The notes under the pieces are model-generated. The model made no database searches. It had not been told where the DNA came from and was given only the letters and a program-made list of their open reading frames with translations. 64,000 bases of DNA, taken from Methylobacterium aerolatum. Lineage in GTDB: Bacteria > Pseudomonadota > Alphaproteobacteria > Rhizobiales > Beijerinckiaceae. The translations under genes and the position numbers were made by a program. Of the stretch, positions 33,549-46,365 are shown piece by piece; within the stretch, counting starts at the first letter, position 1; every line of letters starts with the position of its first letter. The stretch lies in contig NZ_BPQE01000013.1 in assembly GCF_022179085.1 (NCBI RefSeq), forward strand, positions 1-64,000, read 5' to 3'.

Positions 33549-34553
33549 TCAGGCCCGGCCGGCGGGTGCGGGCTCGACCACGGGCGTCTCCGCCTCGTCG
33601 GCGCCGGGGCCGACGATCCTGGATGTCCAGGCCGTGGCGATCGGGACCAGGATGGCCGTGACGACGACGCAGGCCGCCACCAGGATCGTCGCGGGGCCGG
33701 CGGCGTCGGCATAGGCCGGGTTCGCGGCGGCGACGATGGCCGGCACGGCGGCCGCGTTTCCGGCGGTCGAGGCGGCGGCGACGCCCGCCACGCCGGTCCC
33801 TCCCGTCAGGCGGTCGGCCAGAAACAGGGGGATGCCCGTCAGCACCACCACGGCGACGCCCATGGCGAGCCCCAGGAGGCCGGCCTGCCAGACCTTGGTC
33901 AGGTCGAGGCCCGCGCCGAGGGCGAAGGCGAAGAACGGGATCATGACCGGGATCGCCCGGCTCAGGAAGTCCCGCATCTCCCGGTCGAGGTTGCCGATGA
34001 TCATGCCCACGAACAGGGGCAGGATGGCGCCGACCAGGGTCTGCCAGGGAAAGGCCGAGAGCCCGGCGACGCCGAGGGTGACCATGGTGAGGAACGGACC
34101 GCTTTCCAGGGACATGATCGTGTAGGCGCCCACGTCCCGCGGGCGGCCGTACTGGCCCATCAACGCCATGTAGAGGCCGCCGTTCGTGTCGTTCAGGCTG
34201 GCGACGATGGCCAGCGTCGACAGCCCCGCGAACATGCCGGCGGCGACCGGCGCCTCCCCCAGGAAGCGCCCGAAGACCAGGCCGAGGACGAGGGCGATCC
34301 CGACCTTCACGACGAGAAGCGTGCCGCCCTTCTTCACGATGTACGGGGTCGCCCGGAAATCGATGCTGGCGCCCATGCACACGTAGAACACCGCGAGGAT
34401 CGTCAGCGCACCGGAGAACAGGGCACCCGTGAACGATCCGAAGAACTTCGGCGTGCCGGGAAAGAAGGTGGCAATCAGCGCGCCGGCCAGGAGGGGGACG
34501 ACCATCATGCCCCCCGGAACGCGGTCAATGGTCCGTTTGATCGGCAATTGCAT
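33549..34553 (-). CDS. KdgT-family sugar-acid permease
   Basis: A 334-residue protein from ATG 34553, with GGGAGGA 7 bases upstream. About ten membrane segments; the N-terminus [20 protein letters not shown] and the segment [19 protein letters not shown] are typical of 2-keto-3-deoxygluconate permeases. In this neighbourhood the substrate is more likely a four-carbon acid sugar than ketodeoxygluconate. It is the first gene of the operon permease-kinase-dehydrogenase-regulator. Confidence 0.92.
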   Translation of the reverse strand: MQLPIKRTIDRVPGGMMVVPLLAGALIATFFPGTPKFFGSFTGALFSGALTILAVFYVCMGASIDFRATPYIVKKGGTLLVVKVGIALVLGLVFGRFLGEAPVAAGMFAGLSTLAIVASLNDTNGGLYMALMGQYGRPRDVGAYTIMSLESGPFLTMVTLGVAGLSAFPWQTLVGAILPLFVGMIIGNLDREMRDFLSRAIPVMIPFFAFALGAGLDLTKVWQAGLLGLAMGVAVVVLTGIPLFLADRLTGGTGVAGVAAASTAGNAAAVPAIVAAANPAYADAAGPATILVAACVVVTAILVPIATAWTSRIVGPGADEAETPVVEPAPAGRA

Positions 34554-34630
34554 CGCCGCGTCCTCCCTGCATGGTTTGAGCAATTATGTTCTGCGGCCCG
34601 CCAGGCCGATCGAGGCTCCTTAACATTTTT

Positions 34631-34685
34631 TGCGCAATACGCGCATTCAGTCAATTATTATGCGCATTGTGCGCAATCATGCGCC
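34631..34685. promoter_or_regulatory. TGCGCA repeat cluster upstream of the permease operon
   Basis: The self-complementary hexamer TGCGCA occurs at 34631, 34661 and 34670, with a TGCGCC variant at 34680 and GCGCA at 34641. All lie in an unusually AT-rich stretch 80-130 bp before the permease start. It is a good candidate operator for the cluster's DeoR regulator. The clustering is visible; the binding is inferred. Confidence 0.6.
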
Positions 34686-34832
34686 GGAGCCGCACAGATT
34701 CTTCGTCGTCGGTGCGGGCGGAGCGAGGCAATCCGGGCAGCGGGACGCCTGAGGACGGGACGGCTCCCTCGATCGCTTCGCCGCGATTGCGGGAACGGGG
34801 AGCGCTTCGATCCAGGGCCGACCGGGAAGGCC

Positions 34833-35735
34833 CTAACAGCCGGGCGGGTGGGCCTTGACGTAGATGGCGTAGAGCGAGGTCTGTGCGGTGATGTACAGCC
34901 GGTTCCGCTTCGGCCCCCCGAAGCACAGGTTGGAGACGATCTCGGGGATACGGATGCGGCCGATCTGCGTGCCGTCGGGCGCGTAGACCCGGACGGAATC
35001 GGCGCTGGAGGTCCACAGGTTGCCCTCCCGGTCGAAGCGGAACCCGTCGAACAGGCCCGCTTCGCTCACGGCGAAGTCCCGGCCCGGCCCCAGCCGTCCG
35101 TCCGCCACGGGATAGGCACGGATGACCACCGGCAGGCCGGGCACATGGGTGACGCCCGTCTCCGCGACGTAGAGGGTGCGCTCGTCGGGCGAGAAGGCCA
35201 GGCCGTTGGGCCGGACCATATCGCTGACAACCGCCGTGAGCCCGCCCGTGGCCGGATCGAGGCGGAAGACGTGGGCGTGGCCGATCTCGCTCTCGGCCGC
35301 CTCGCCCTCGTAGTGGCTGTCGATCCCGTAGGTCGGGTCGGTGAACCAGATGCTGCCATCGGACCTGACGACGACGTCGTTGGGCGAGTTGAGGCGGCGG
35401 CCCTCGAACCGGGTGGCCAGGGCCGACCATCGCCCGTCATGCTCGAGGCGGGAGACCCGGCGTCCGCCGTGCTCGCAGGCGATGACCCGGCCTTCGCGGT
35501 CGAGGGTATGCCCGTTCTGATACCCGCAGGGCGACTCGAAGACGGAGACCGACCCGTCTGTCTCGTCGAAGCGCATCAGCCGGTCGTTGGGGATGTCGGA
35601 CCAGAGGACGGATTTGGCGGCCGGAACGTAGACCGGCCCCTCCGTCCAGCGGCCGCCGGTCCACAGACGCTCCAGCTTGGCATGACCGATGATCAGGCGG
35701 GCGAAGCGAGGATCGAGGACATCGTAGTCGCTCAC
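34833..35735 (-). CDS. SMP-30/gluconolactonase-family lactonase
   Basis: A 300-residue protein from GTG 35735 (VSDYDVLDPRFARLI) with GGGGGA upstream; an ATG at 35849 adds 38 poorly conserved residues. Propeller motifs include LERLWTGGRWTEGPVYVPAA with the metal-binding Glu, RLNSPNDVVVRSDGSIWFTD with the catalytic-site Asn-Asp, and RPNGLAFSPDERTLYVAETG. It should open an aldonolactone to its acid, feeding the downstream permease, kinase and dehydrogenase set. It lies 279 bp upstream of the permease, so it may have its own promoter. Confidence 0.93.
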   Translation of the reverse strand: MSDYDVLDPRFARLIIGHAKLERLWTGGRWTEGPVYVPAAKSVLWSDIPNDRLMRFDETDGSVSVFESPCGYQNGHTLDREGRVIACEHGGRRVSRLEHDGRWSALATRFEGRRLNSPNDVVVRSDGSIWFTDPTYGIDSHYEGEAAESEIGHAHVFRLDPATGGLTAVVSDMVRPNGLAFSPDERTLYVAETGVTHVPGLPVVIRAYPVADGRLGPGRDFAVSEAGLFDGFRFDREGNLWTSSADSVRVYAPDGTQIGRIRIPEIVSNLCFGGPKRNRLYITAQTSLYAIYVKAHPPGC

Positions 35736-36021
35736 GGCCGCATCCCCCGTGACCGCGAGCGCAGCGGGGCGGATCTCGACTCCCTGCTGCGGAGGTGCGC
35801 GGTCTCCTGCGTCACGGCCCGGCCTCCCCTGCGACGTGGTGTCGATCACTTAAACACAGGACCTCGCGGCGGTTCCCGCACCGACGGCGAAGCCCGGCGC
35901 CGGGGCTCCGGCCGTGCCGTGGCTCGGACCGGTCGAATGCTATTTTTCCGGTCAATGCAATAAAATAGAGAACGGCGAAAGATAACGCTCCAGATAGACA
36001 TCCGGACTATTAAGAAGATAT

Positions 36022-39999
<3,978 letters not shown>

Positions 40000-40133
40000 C
40001 GGGCCGCCCCTCGGGCGGCCCCGCCCGACGGTGGCGGCGCGGCGCCCGGCGGATGCGCGATCCTTGCGCTAAATCAAGGCATCGCCCCGCGGCTTCGCCA
40101 GGATGCTCCCGTGTTCGAGACAGGGAGATGGCG

Positions 40134-40346
40134 ATGTCGACAGTCGTGGGTGTCACCTCGGTGACGGTGGTGCGGGATGTCCGGATGCCGCGCGGTTCCG
40201 CCGTGCGCGCCGTGCCCGTGGCTGCGGGTGCCGGAGGCGTGATCGAGGACGGGTACCGGTATCGAGCCCTCGGAAGCCTCCAGGCCCTGGGCCTGGCGGT
40301 CGCCGCCTCGGCGGTGCTGACCGGTCTGCTCTTCCTTCTTTCCTGA
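40134..40346 (+). CDS. Small single-span membrane protein
   Basis: A 70-residue product from ATG 40134, with GGGAG 6 bases upstream. The polar first 45 residues (STVVGVTSVTVVRDVRMPRG) are followed by one C-terminal hydrophobic segment (LAVAASAVLTGLLFLLS). The gene ends 48 bp before the universal stress protein gene on the same strand, suggesting a shared transcript. Function unknown. Confidence 0.6.
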   Translation: MSTVVGVTSVTVVRDVRMPRGSAVRAVPVAAGAGGVIEDGYRYRALGSLQALGLAVAASAVLTGLLFLLS

Positions 40347-40394
40347 ACTCCGGACGCCGGGGTCCGGCTGAGGCGACCCCACGGGGAGGCCGAC

Positions 40395-41201
40395 ATGGGC
40401 TACGGCACGATCCTGGTAACGGTGGACACTGAGGAGGGCGCCCACGGACGGGTGCGCATCGCGGGCCATCTCGCCGACGCCTTCGGGAGCGGGCTGCTCG
40501 GGGTATCCGCCCGGATGCCGCCCTGCATCCAGCCCGCCGGGGGGCCGGTCGTGGATGCCCGCACGCTCACCCTTCTCCAGGAGTCCTGCCTGCTCGGCCT
40601 GGCCGACGCCCATGCGCTGTTCGAGGTGGCGGCGGCGGAGTGGAGCAGTCGGGAGTGGGCGTCGGACATCGACGATCCCCTGTCCTTCGTCATGCGCCAG
40701 GCCGCCCGCGCGGGCTTGGTCGTCACCGGTCGCCCCGATCCCGGGGGGCTGCGACACCTGTCGGCCCATCCGGGCGACCTGGTGATGGATCTTGGTCGGC
40801 CGCTGATGGTGGTGCCCCCTCGGGTGGACCATCTGGACGCGCGGCGCGTCGCGGTCGCCTGGCGCGACACCCGCGAGGCGCGCCGTGCCGTGACCGATGC
40901 AATGCCGTTCCTGAAGCGGGCCGCAAAGGTCGTCGTTTGCACGATCGAGGAGGGGCGCCCCCGCGATCCGACACCGCTGATCCGCTACCTCGCGGCGCAC
41001 GACGTCGAGGCGGTGGCCGCGACGCGACCGCCGGAGGGTGCGTCCACCGCCGAGGCGCTGATCGAGCTTGCCTGCGATGAGGCCGCCGACCTCCTCGTGG
41101 CCGGGGCGTACGGCCATTCCCGCCTGAGGGAATGGGCCTTCGGCGGCGTCACCCGCGACCTCCTGAACGCCTGCCCGATCTGCTGCCTCCTCAGTCATTG
41201 A
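40395..41201 (+). CDS. Universal stress protein, two-domain
   Basis: A 268-residue protein with GGGGAGG before the ATG. The first half (GYGTILVTVDTEEGAHGRVR) is a degenerate UspA fold. The second half is better kept, ending LLVAGAYGHSRLREWAFGGV with the Gly-rich nucleotide-binding loop, and TRDLLNACPICCLLSH. Soluble UspA tandem proteins help cells survive stress or growth arrest; the specific cue here is unknown. Confidence 0.92.
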   Translation: MGYGTILVTVDTEEGAHGRVRIAGHLADAFGSGLLGVSARMPPCIQPAGGPVVDARTLTLLQESCLLGLADAHALFEVAAAEWSSREWASDIDDPLSFVMRQAARAGLVVTGRPDPGGLRHLSAHPGDLVMDLGRPLMVVPPRVDHLDARRVAVAWRDTREARRAVTDAMPFLKRAAKVVVCTIEEGRPRDPTPLIRYLAAHDVEAVAATRPPEGASTAEALIELACDEAADLLVAGAYGHSRLREWAFGGVTRDLLNACPICCLLSH

Positions 41202-41360
41202 GGCCGCATGCGTCATCCCGGGGCCGCCCGGCCGCCCCGTCGCGGCGAGGGAGGTGACGTCATCGGGCGACGCCGTGTCTGCGCGATAATCCGCGATGGG
41301 GCCGGAGGGTTTTGCTATGGTCGCGGCGAAGGACGCTCGTCGCTCCAGAGGGTGCAGGCC

Positions 41361-42953
41361 ATGACATACCGCCATGACGCGATCTACGCGTCGCGTCGCT
41401 CCCCGGTCTTCGCCCGCAACCTCGTGGCCACGTCGCAGCCCCTGGCGACCCAGGCGGGACTGGTGATGCTGGAGCGGGGCGGCAACGCCCTCGATGCCGC
41501 CATCGCCGCCGCCATCACCCTCACGGTGGTCGAGCCGACGGGCAACGGCATCGGATCGGACGCCTTCTGCGTCCTGTGGGCGGAGGGAGAACTCCACGGG
41601 CTCAACGCCTCCGGGCACTCACCCGCGGCCTGGACGCCGGAGCGCTACGCCCGCCACGCGACGTTCCCCGTGCGGGGTTGGGACACCGTCACGGTGCCGG
41701 GGGCGGTCTCGGCCTGGGTGGAGTTGTCCCGCCGCTTCGGCCGCCTCCCCTTCGAAACGCTGTTCGAGCCGGCGATCCGCTATGCCGAGGGCGGGTTCCT
41801 CGTCACGCCGGTCATTGCGGAGCTGTGGCGGCGCGGGGCCGCGGAGCTGAAGGACCAGCCGGGCTTCGCCGAGACCTTCATGCCCGGCGGCCGTGCCCCG
41901 GCGGCGGGGGAGCTCTTTCGCGCGCCAGGCCATGCCAGCACGCTCCGCGCCATCGCCGAGACGCGCGGCGAGGCGTTCTACCGCGGCGCGCTGGCCGAGA
42001 CGATGGCCGACTTCGCCCGCCGGCACGGGGCCGCCCTCACCGAGGACGACCTCGCCGCGCACGAGGCCGACTGGTGCGGCACCCTCAGTCAGGATTTCGC
42101 GGGCGCGAGCCTGCACGAAATCCCGCCGAACGGCCAGGGCATCGCCGCGCTGATGGCGCTCGGAATCCTGCAGGCCGCCGGGATCGAGGACCTGCCGGTG
42201 GACAGCGCCGCCGCGCTCCATCTGCAGATCGAGGCGATGAAGCTCGCCCTCGCGGATGTCTACGCCTACGCCGCCGACCCGCGTCACATGACCCGCGTCA
42301 CCCCCGCCCACCTGCTCGATCCGGCCTACCTCGCCAGACGCGCCGCCCTGATCGACCGCTCGCGGGCGCAGGTCTTCGGGGCCGGCGCGCCGCACGAGGG
42401 CGGCACGGTGTGCCTCGCCACCGGCGACGCCGAGGGCATGATGGTGTCCTACATCCAGTCGAACTACGCGGGCTTCGGCTCGGGCGTGGTGGTGCCGGGA
42501 ACCGGCATCAGCCTCCAGAACCGCGGCTTCGGCTTCACCCTGGCCGAGGGACACCCCAACAGGGTCGGCCCGCGCAAGCGTCCGTTCAACACCATCATTC
42601 CCGGATTCGTCATGCAGGACGGCGCGCCGCTGATGGCCTTCGGCTGCATGGGCGGTCCGATCCAGGCCCAGGGACACCTGCAGATCCTCGTGCGCACGCA
42701 GCTCTGGGGCCAGGACGTGCAGACCGCCGCGGATGCGCCGCGCTGGCGCCACGTGGCCGGCCAGCAGGTCGCGGTCGAGGTCAGCTTCCCGGCCCCGGTC
42801 CTGTCCGGACTCGAGGCGCTCGGCCACGAACTCATCCGCGAGCCGCCGGATTCCGCCTTCGGCTTCGGCGGCGCCCAGCTCGTGCGGCGGCTTCAGGACG
42901 GATACGTGGGCGGGTCGGACCCCCGCAAGGACGGCCAGACGGGCGGCTTCTGA
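41361..42953 (+). CDS. Gamma-glutamyltransferase family protein
   Basis: A 530-residue protein from ATG 41361 without an obvious signal peptide, so probably cytoplasmic. N-terminal GGT marks are LATQAGLVMLERGGNALDAA and EPTGNGIGSDAF. The autoprocessing/nucleophile threonine is probably Thr349 in HEGGTVCLATGD, and the small subunit carries NRGFGFTL and RPFNTIIPG. GGT enzymes cleave or transfer gamma-glutamyl groups of glutathione and related amides; cytoplasmic YwrD-like members have unclear substrates. Confidence 0.93.
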   Translation: MTYRHDAIYASRRSPVFARNLVATSQPLATQAGLVMLERGGNALDAAIAAAITLTVVEPTGNGIGSDAFCVLWAEGELHGLNASGHSPAAWTPERYARHATFPVRGWDTVTVPGAVSAWVELSRRFGRLPFETLFEPAIRYAEGGFLVTPVIAELWRRGAAELKDQPGFAETFMPGGRAPAAGELFRAPGHASTLRAIAETRGEAFYRGALAETMADFARRHGAALTEDDLAAHEADWCGTLSQDFAGASLHEIPPNGQGIAALMALGILQAAGIEDLPVDSAAALHLQIEAMKLALADVYAYAADPRHMTRVTPAHLLDPAYLARRAALIDRSRAQVFGAGAPHEGGTVCLATGDAEGMMVSYIQSNYAGFGSGVVVPGTGISLQNRGFGFTLAEGHPNRVGPRKRPFNTIIPGFVMQDGAPLMAFGCMGGPIQAQGHLQILVRTQLWGQDVQTAADAPRWRHVAGQQVAVEVSFPAPVLSGLEALGHELIREPPDSAFGFGGAQLVRRLQDGYVGGSDPRKDGQTGGF

Positions 42954-42993
42954 CGATCCGGGAGGCGCACGCCAGCCCGGTCCGGCGCGCCCG

Positions 42994-43683
42994 TCAGTCG
43001 ACCCTGTACAGGGCCACCTGTCCGATGCCGTCGAGGCCGATCTTCCTGGCGCTGGCCCGCGACAGGTCGATCGCGTAGTCGCGCTTCGTCTTGGTGCGCT
43101 CGTTGGTTCGGTCGGTGATCTCGACGACGACCGACCGGCCGTTCCTCTTGTTCACCACCTTCACCTTCGTGCCGAAGGGCAGGCTGTGGTGCGCGGCGGT
43201 GAGCCGGTTCGGATCGAAGAGCTCACCGCTCGCGGTCTTCCCCGGGTGCTGGTACCAGCTCGCCCGCCCGCTTCCGATCGGTCTCGCCGCGGCGTCGCGG
43301 GGCTGCTCGCGCTCCGAGGGGATGACCGTGAGGCCCGCCCGCGCGGGCTCGGCGGCCACCGCCTCGCCGAAGCGGCCCATCAGGCCGGCCGGACCGGGCG
43401 CGGGCGAGGCATCGGACAGCGGCGATCGCGACCGGGTGGGGAGGCTGAGCGCGGAGGTCTCGCCACGGTCTGCCCCGGCATCGGCATTCACCGGGACCGG
43501 CGAGGGCGGGGGGAGCCTCGATGTCAGCTCCCTGTAGGTGAAGGCGGGGGCCGGACGGCTCACGGGTGCATCCACCTCCGCCGTCTGCGCCAGCGCGATT
43601 CCCGGGCCGGCACACCAGCCGGCGGCGGTGGCGAGCATGCCGTGAACCAGCCGACCCCGTCTCCGCCAAGCTTCCCCGATCAT
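42994..43683 (-). CDS. rlpA: RlpA-like double-psi beta-barrel septal protein
   Basis: A 229-residue product from ATG 43683. An N-terminal signal (MLATAAGWCAGPGIALAQ) leads to a long Pro/Ala-rich linker. The C-terminal domain reads GSGRASWYQHPGKTASGELF and continues with LPFGTKVKVVNKRNGRSVVV and EITDR, the RlpA DPBB fold with its catalytic Glu/Asp area. No SPOR domain follows. RlpA proteins are lytic transglycosylases acting on denuded septal peptidoglycan; activity here is inferred. Confidence 0.88.
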   Translation of the reverse strand: MIGEAWRRRGRLVHGMLATAAGWCAGPGIALAQTAEVDAPVSRPAPAFTYRELTSRLPPPSPVPVNADAGADRGETSALSLPTRSRSPLSDASPAPGPAGLMGRFGEAVAAEPARAGLTVIPSEREQPRDAAARPIGSGRASWYQHPGKTASGELFDPNRLTAAHHSLPFGTKVKVVNKRNGRSVVVEITDRTNERTKTKRDYAIDLSRASARKIGLDGIGQVALYRVD

Positions 43684-44362
43684 CGCGCCTGCCCCGACTT
43701 GAACCGTCCGAACGACCGACAAATCACGACTGTTGATTCGGTTCCGTATCGCACACCAAGACTGTTGTTCTGCGTAATTTGCGCTCAGACCAACCAGCGA
43801 AGACAAGCCTGGCATTTCCGGCAGGGCTTGGATCATATTGCGAGAGCCGTGGGCGAGCGGATCGAGCCGGCCCGGCCGTGGATCCATGATCGTCCATACA
43901 AGCTCAGAGAAGCGATAATCGAGGCACGAGAGCCGACTCGGTCGAATACGGCCGCCGGGATGTACTCGGGCAACAAACTGAAACATTCGGCATGACGTCG
44001 ATGCCACACCCTGCTCCCCACAGGCCGGGAAGACGGGACAACGTCTCGCAAGGCCGCGCCATCCTTCCTTTTCGCGCGCCGATCCGCAATAAAAGCGGCC
44101 TACCGGTAGACGGCAACCAGTGACATCGCCGCCCAGCGCACTATCTCACGTTGTACAGCGGCGCCGACCGGACGGGTGGCTCCCGAAGATCCGTCCGTCA
44201 CCGCCGGGTCGCACCGCGCCTGTCGCGGTTTCCGGGGCCGTCCGGGCCTAACCCAATCCCCTGGTTGTATCGGCGCCCCCGTGCCCCAGGGCGCCCGATA
44301 CCGCCGCGCGGCCGGGCCTCCCGAGTCCCAGCCCGTCGCCACACGCGAAGCGAGGAGTTTCA
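43684..44362. other. Long intergenic region between rlpA and a small gene
   Basis: No gene is supported on either strand. AT-richer sequence around 43690-43800 probably contains the rlpA promoter. Near the right end is the imperfect hairpin TATCGGCGCCC...GGGCGCCCGATA at 44268-44300. Confidence 0.5.
44268..44300. other. Imperfect long hairpin
   Basis: TATCGGCGCCC and GGGCGCCCGATA pair with one bulged base around a CCGTGCCCCA loop. There is no T-run, so it is not a classic terminator. It lies 60-95 bp upstream of the 44363 start and may fold in the leader mRNA. Confidence 0.35.
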
Positions 44363-44575
44363 ATGGATCCCTACGGCGAGACGGCACTTCGCGAGGCGAC
44401 GGAAGCCGGATTGATGCCGCGGGAGATCGATGGCTTGCTCGAAGGCCGCCCGATGACATCGCTGGTGCCGCCGCTTCCGGCCGAGACGATCGACGCCTAT
44501 GCCGACCGGGCCACGAGCGAGTTGTTCATGCGGTATCTCGTAGAGGGCGCCGGGGCGCCGCCGCCCGTCGCGTGA
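44363..44575 (+). CDS. Small hypothetical protein
   Basis: A 70-residue soluble product with GAGGAG ahead of ATG 44363. The sequence is acidic and helical (DPYGETALREATEAGLMPRE, DAYADRATSELFMRYLVEG) with a Pro-rich tail. No family is recognised. It ends convergent with the next small gene, 25 bp apart. Confidence 0.55.
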   Translation: MDPYGETALREATEAGLMPREIDGLLEGRPMTSLVPPLPAETIDAYADRATSELFMRYLVEGAGAPPPVA

Positions 44576-44600
44576 CGGGCGGTGCCGGGACGGAACGCTC

Positions 44601-44846
44601 TCAGGCGGTGAGCCGGCGGGTGTTGTCGGCGACCAGTTCCCGGTAGCGCGCGAGGACGTCCCCGGCGCTGCCACCGGTCATCAGCGTATTGGTCGCCTCC
44701 ATCGCGGCCAAGACCTTCTCCTCGACCATGGACACCATCTCGGCCTGGGCCTCGGCCCCGCCCCACGCGATCCGCACGAGCCGCAACTCCACCACCTTCT
44801 GCGCTTCGACGGCGAGAAGGAACGCGGCGTAAAAGGGATTCAGCAT
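44601..44846 (-). CDS. Small helical hypothetical protein
   Basis: An 81-residue product from ATG 44846. The sequence is predicted almost wholly helical (LNPFYAAFLLAVEAQKVVEL, AEMVSMVEEKVLAAMEATNT, VLARYRELVADNTRRL), reminiscent in style of phasins or small polyhydroxyalkanoate-linked proteins, but too short to assign. No signal peptide. Confidence 0.6.
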   Translation of the reverse strand: MLNPFYAAFLLAVEAQKVVELRLVRIAWGGAEAQAEMVSMVEEKVLAAMEATNTLMTGGSAGDVLARYRELVADNTRRLTA

Positions 44847-44961
44847 GGGGACTCCGTCAGCGTGACCGTACGCGACAACGCCGGCGGCACGGCATGGTCC
44901 CGGCCGCCGGTGACGCAGGGCGCGCCGCGCCCCGCGCCGGAAACGCGGAGCGCCCGCCCCG

Positions 44962-45114
44962 TCACGCCCGGTTGATCGGACCCGGCGGCTGCGGCGCCGG
45001 AGGCTCGCCCGGCGGATCGCCGATGGGAGGCGCCGGATCGGGCGCCGGGACCGGATCGGGCGGCGGATCGCCGATGGGCGGCAGCGGATCGTCAGGACGC
45101 GGTGTGTCGGACAT
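44962..45114 (-). CDS. Proline-rich small protein
   Basis: A 50-residue product from ATG 45114, nearly all Pro, Asp and Gly in PPIGDPP-type repeats and probably disordered. A G-rich ribosome site precedes the ATG. The repetitive composition leaves some doubt that it is translated. Confidence 0.4.
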   Translation of the reverse strand: MSDTPRPDDPLPPIGDPPPDPVPAPDPAPPIGDPPGEPPAPQPPGPINRA

Positions 45115-45239
45115 GGTGGCAGGCCCCCCGGATAGGCTCCCTCGAGCGGGAGCCGGCACCAACGCGTGGCGGGCCGGAGGGATGCGACGCGTCGGCGCCG
45201 GTCCCCGATCGAGACGGCTCGAAGGGGTCCGGTCGCGCC

Positions 45240-45767
45240 TCAGGCGTCCTGCGCTGCGGCGGCCCGCGCGGGCAGCACCCAGTTCGGCCGGATGAAGTGG
45301 CAGGTGTAGCCGTCCGGGCGGCGCTCCAGGTAATCCTGATGCTCCGGCTCGGCCTCCCAGAACGGCCCGGCGGGCGCCACCTCGGTCACGACCTTGCCCG
45401 GCCAGAGGCCAGAGGCGTCGACGTCGGCGATGGTGTCCTTCGCCACGCGGCGCTGCTCCTCGTCGCCGTAGAAGATCGCCGAGCGGTAGCTGAGGCCGCG
45501 GTCGTTGCCCTGCCGGTTCGGCGTCGTCGGGTCGTGGATCTGGAAGAAGAATTCCAGCAGGCGCCGGAAGCTCGTGCGCGACGGGTCGTAGACGATCTCG
45601 ATCGCCTCGGCGTGGGTGCCGTGGTTGCGGTAGGTCGCGTTCGGAACGTCGCCGCCGGTGTAGCCGACCCGGGTCGACACAACACCTTCCTGGCGCCGGA
45701 TCAGATCCTGCATCCCCCAGAAGCACCCGCCCGCCAGCACTGCCGTCTGCGTCTGCATCGTCATCAT
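45240..45767 (-). CDS. msrA: Peptide methionine sulfoxide reductase A
   Basis: A 175-residue protein with the catalytic motif GGCFWGM (Cys15). [20 protein letters not shown], the EIVYDP segment and the [13 protein letters not shown] block follow. It reduces the S-form of methionine sulfoxide, repairing oxidised proteins. The usual length is kept but the C-terminus lacks the extra resolving cysteines of some relatives. The exact start among three Met codons at the N-terminus is uncertain. Confidence 0.96.
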   Translation of the reverse strand: MMTMQTQTAVLAGGCFWGMQDLIRRQEGVVSTRVGYTGGDVPNATYRNHGTHAEAIEIVYDPSRTSFRRLLEFFFQIHDPTTPNRQGNDRGLSYRSAIFYGDEEQRRVAKDTIADVDASGLWPGKVVTEVAPAGPFWEAEPEHQDYLERRPDGYTCHFIRPNWVLPARAAAAQDA

Positions 45768-45943
45768 CCGTCGATCGTTGCGCGTCTCAGCCGGATATGG
45801 TGCCGCAGACGGCGCTTGTCAGGCGGGCGGACAAAATCGCGCGCCGGCGAGGGTGTGGCGGTCGCAGCCCCGGAACCCCGTCTGGCTTTCGCACGGGAGG
45901 CCCCTACCCTGATGATCGTCCGCCGCGCACCGGAGACCGGTTC

Positions 45944-46207
45944 ATGCTGTCGCGATCTGCCTTTTTCAGCCTTGTCGCAGGGGTGCTGCTCGCGGCGCCA
46001 GTCCAGGCGCAGCAGCCGACGGGCCAGATGGAGATGGACTGCTCGCGCTTCACGCACAATCCCGACGGATCATGGAGCGTGAAGCAGCCCCTCGAACTCT
46101 TCAGCGATACCGGCCGCGTCCGGATCTCCCCCGGGCCGCCCTTCAAGCGCGGCATGTCCCTCGGCGGGCTCGACATCGCGAAGATGCTCGACCAACAGTG
46201 CCGCTAG
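45944..46207 (+). CDS. Small secreted hypothetical protein
   Basis: An 87-residue product from ATG 45944 with a clear signal peptide (LSRSAFFSLVAGVLLAAPVQA). The mature part has two cysteines (EMDCSRFTHN and LDQQCR) that could form a disulphide, and a segment SWSVKQPLELFSDTGRVRIS. Periplasmic, function unknown. Confidence 0.65.
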   Translation: MLSRSAFFSLVAGVLLAAPVQAQQPTGQMEMDCSRFTHNPDGSWSVKQPLELFSDTGRVRISPGPPFKRGMSLGGLDIAKMLDQQCR

Positions 46208-46365
46208 GGTTCTGGATCGGACGCCACCCCCGTCTTTGCGAGCGTCGGCCGGGACTGGTCGATTGGTGCAAAAACAATACGTTCGTGCGGGCACGCAGGA
46301 ACCGAGTGAGTGCGACACTTCACTGAGGCAGCGGTCTCGGCCCGTCGGAGCGGAGCGGCGACGTG

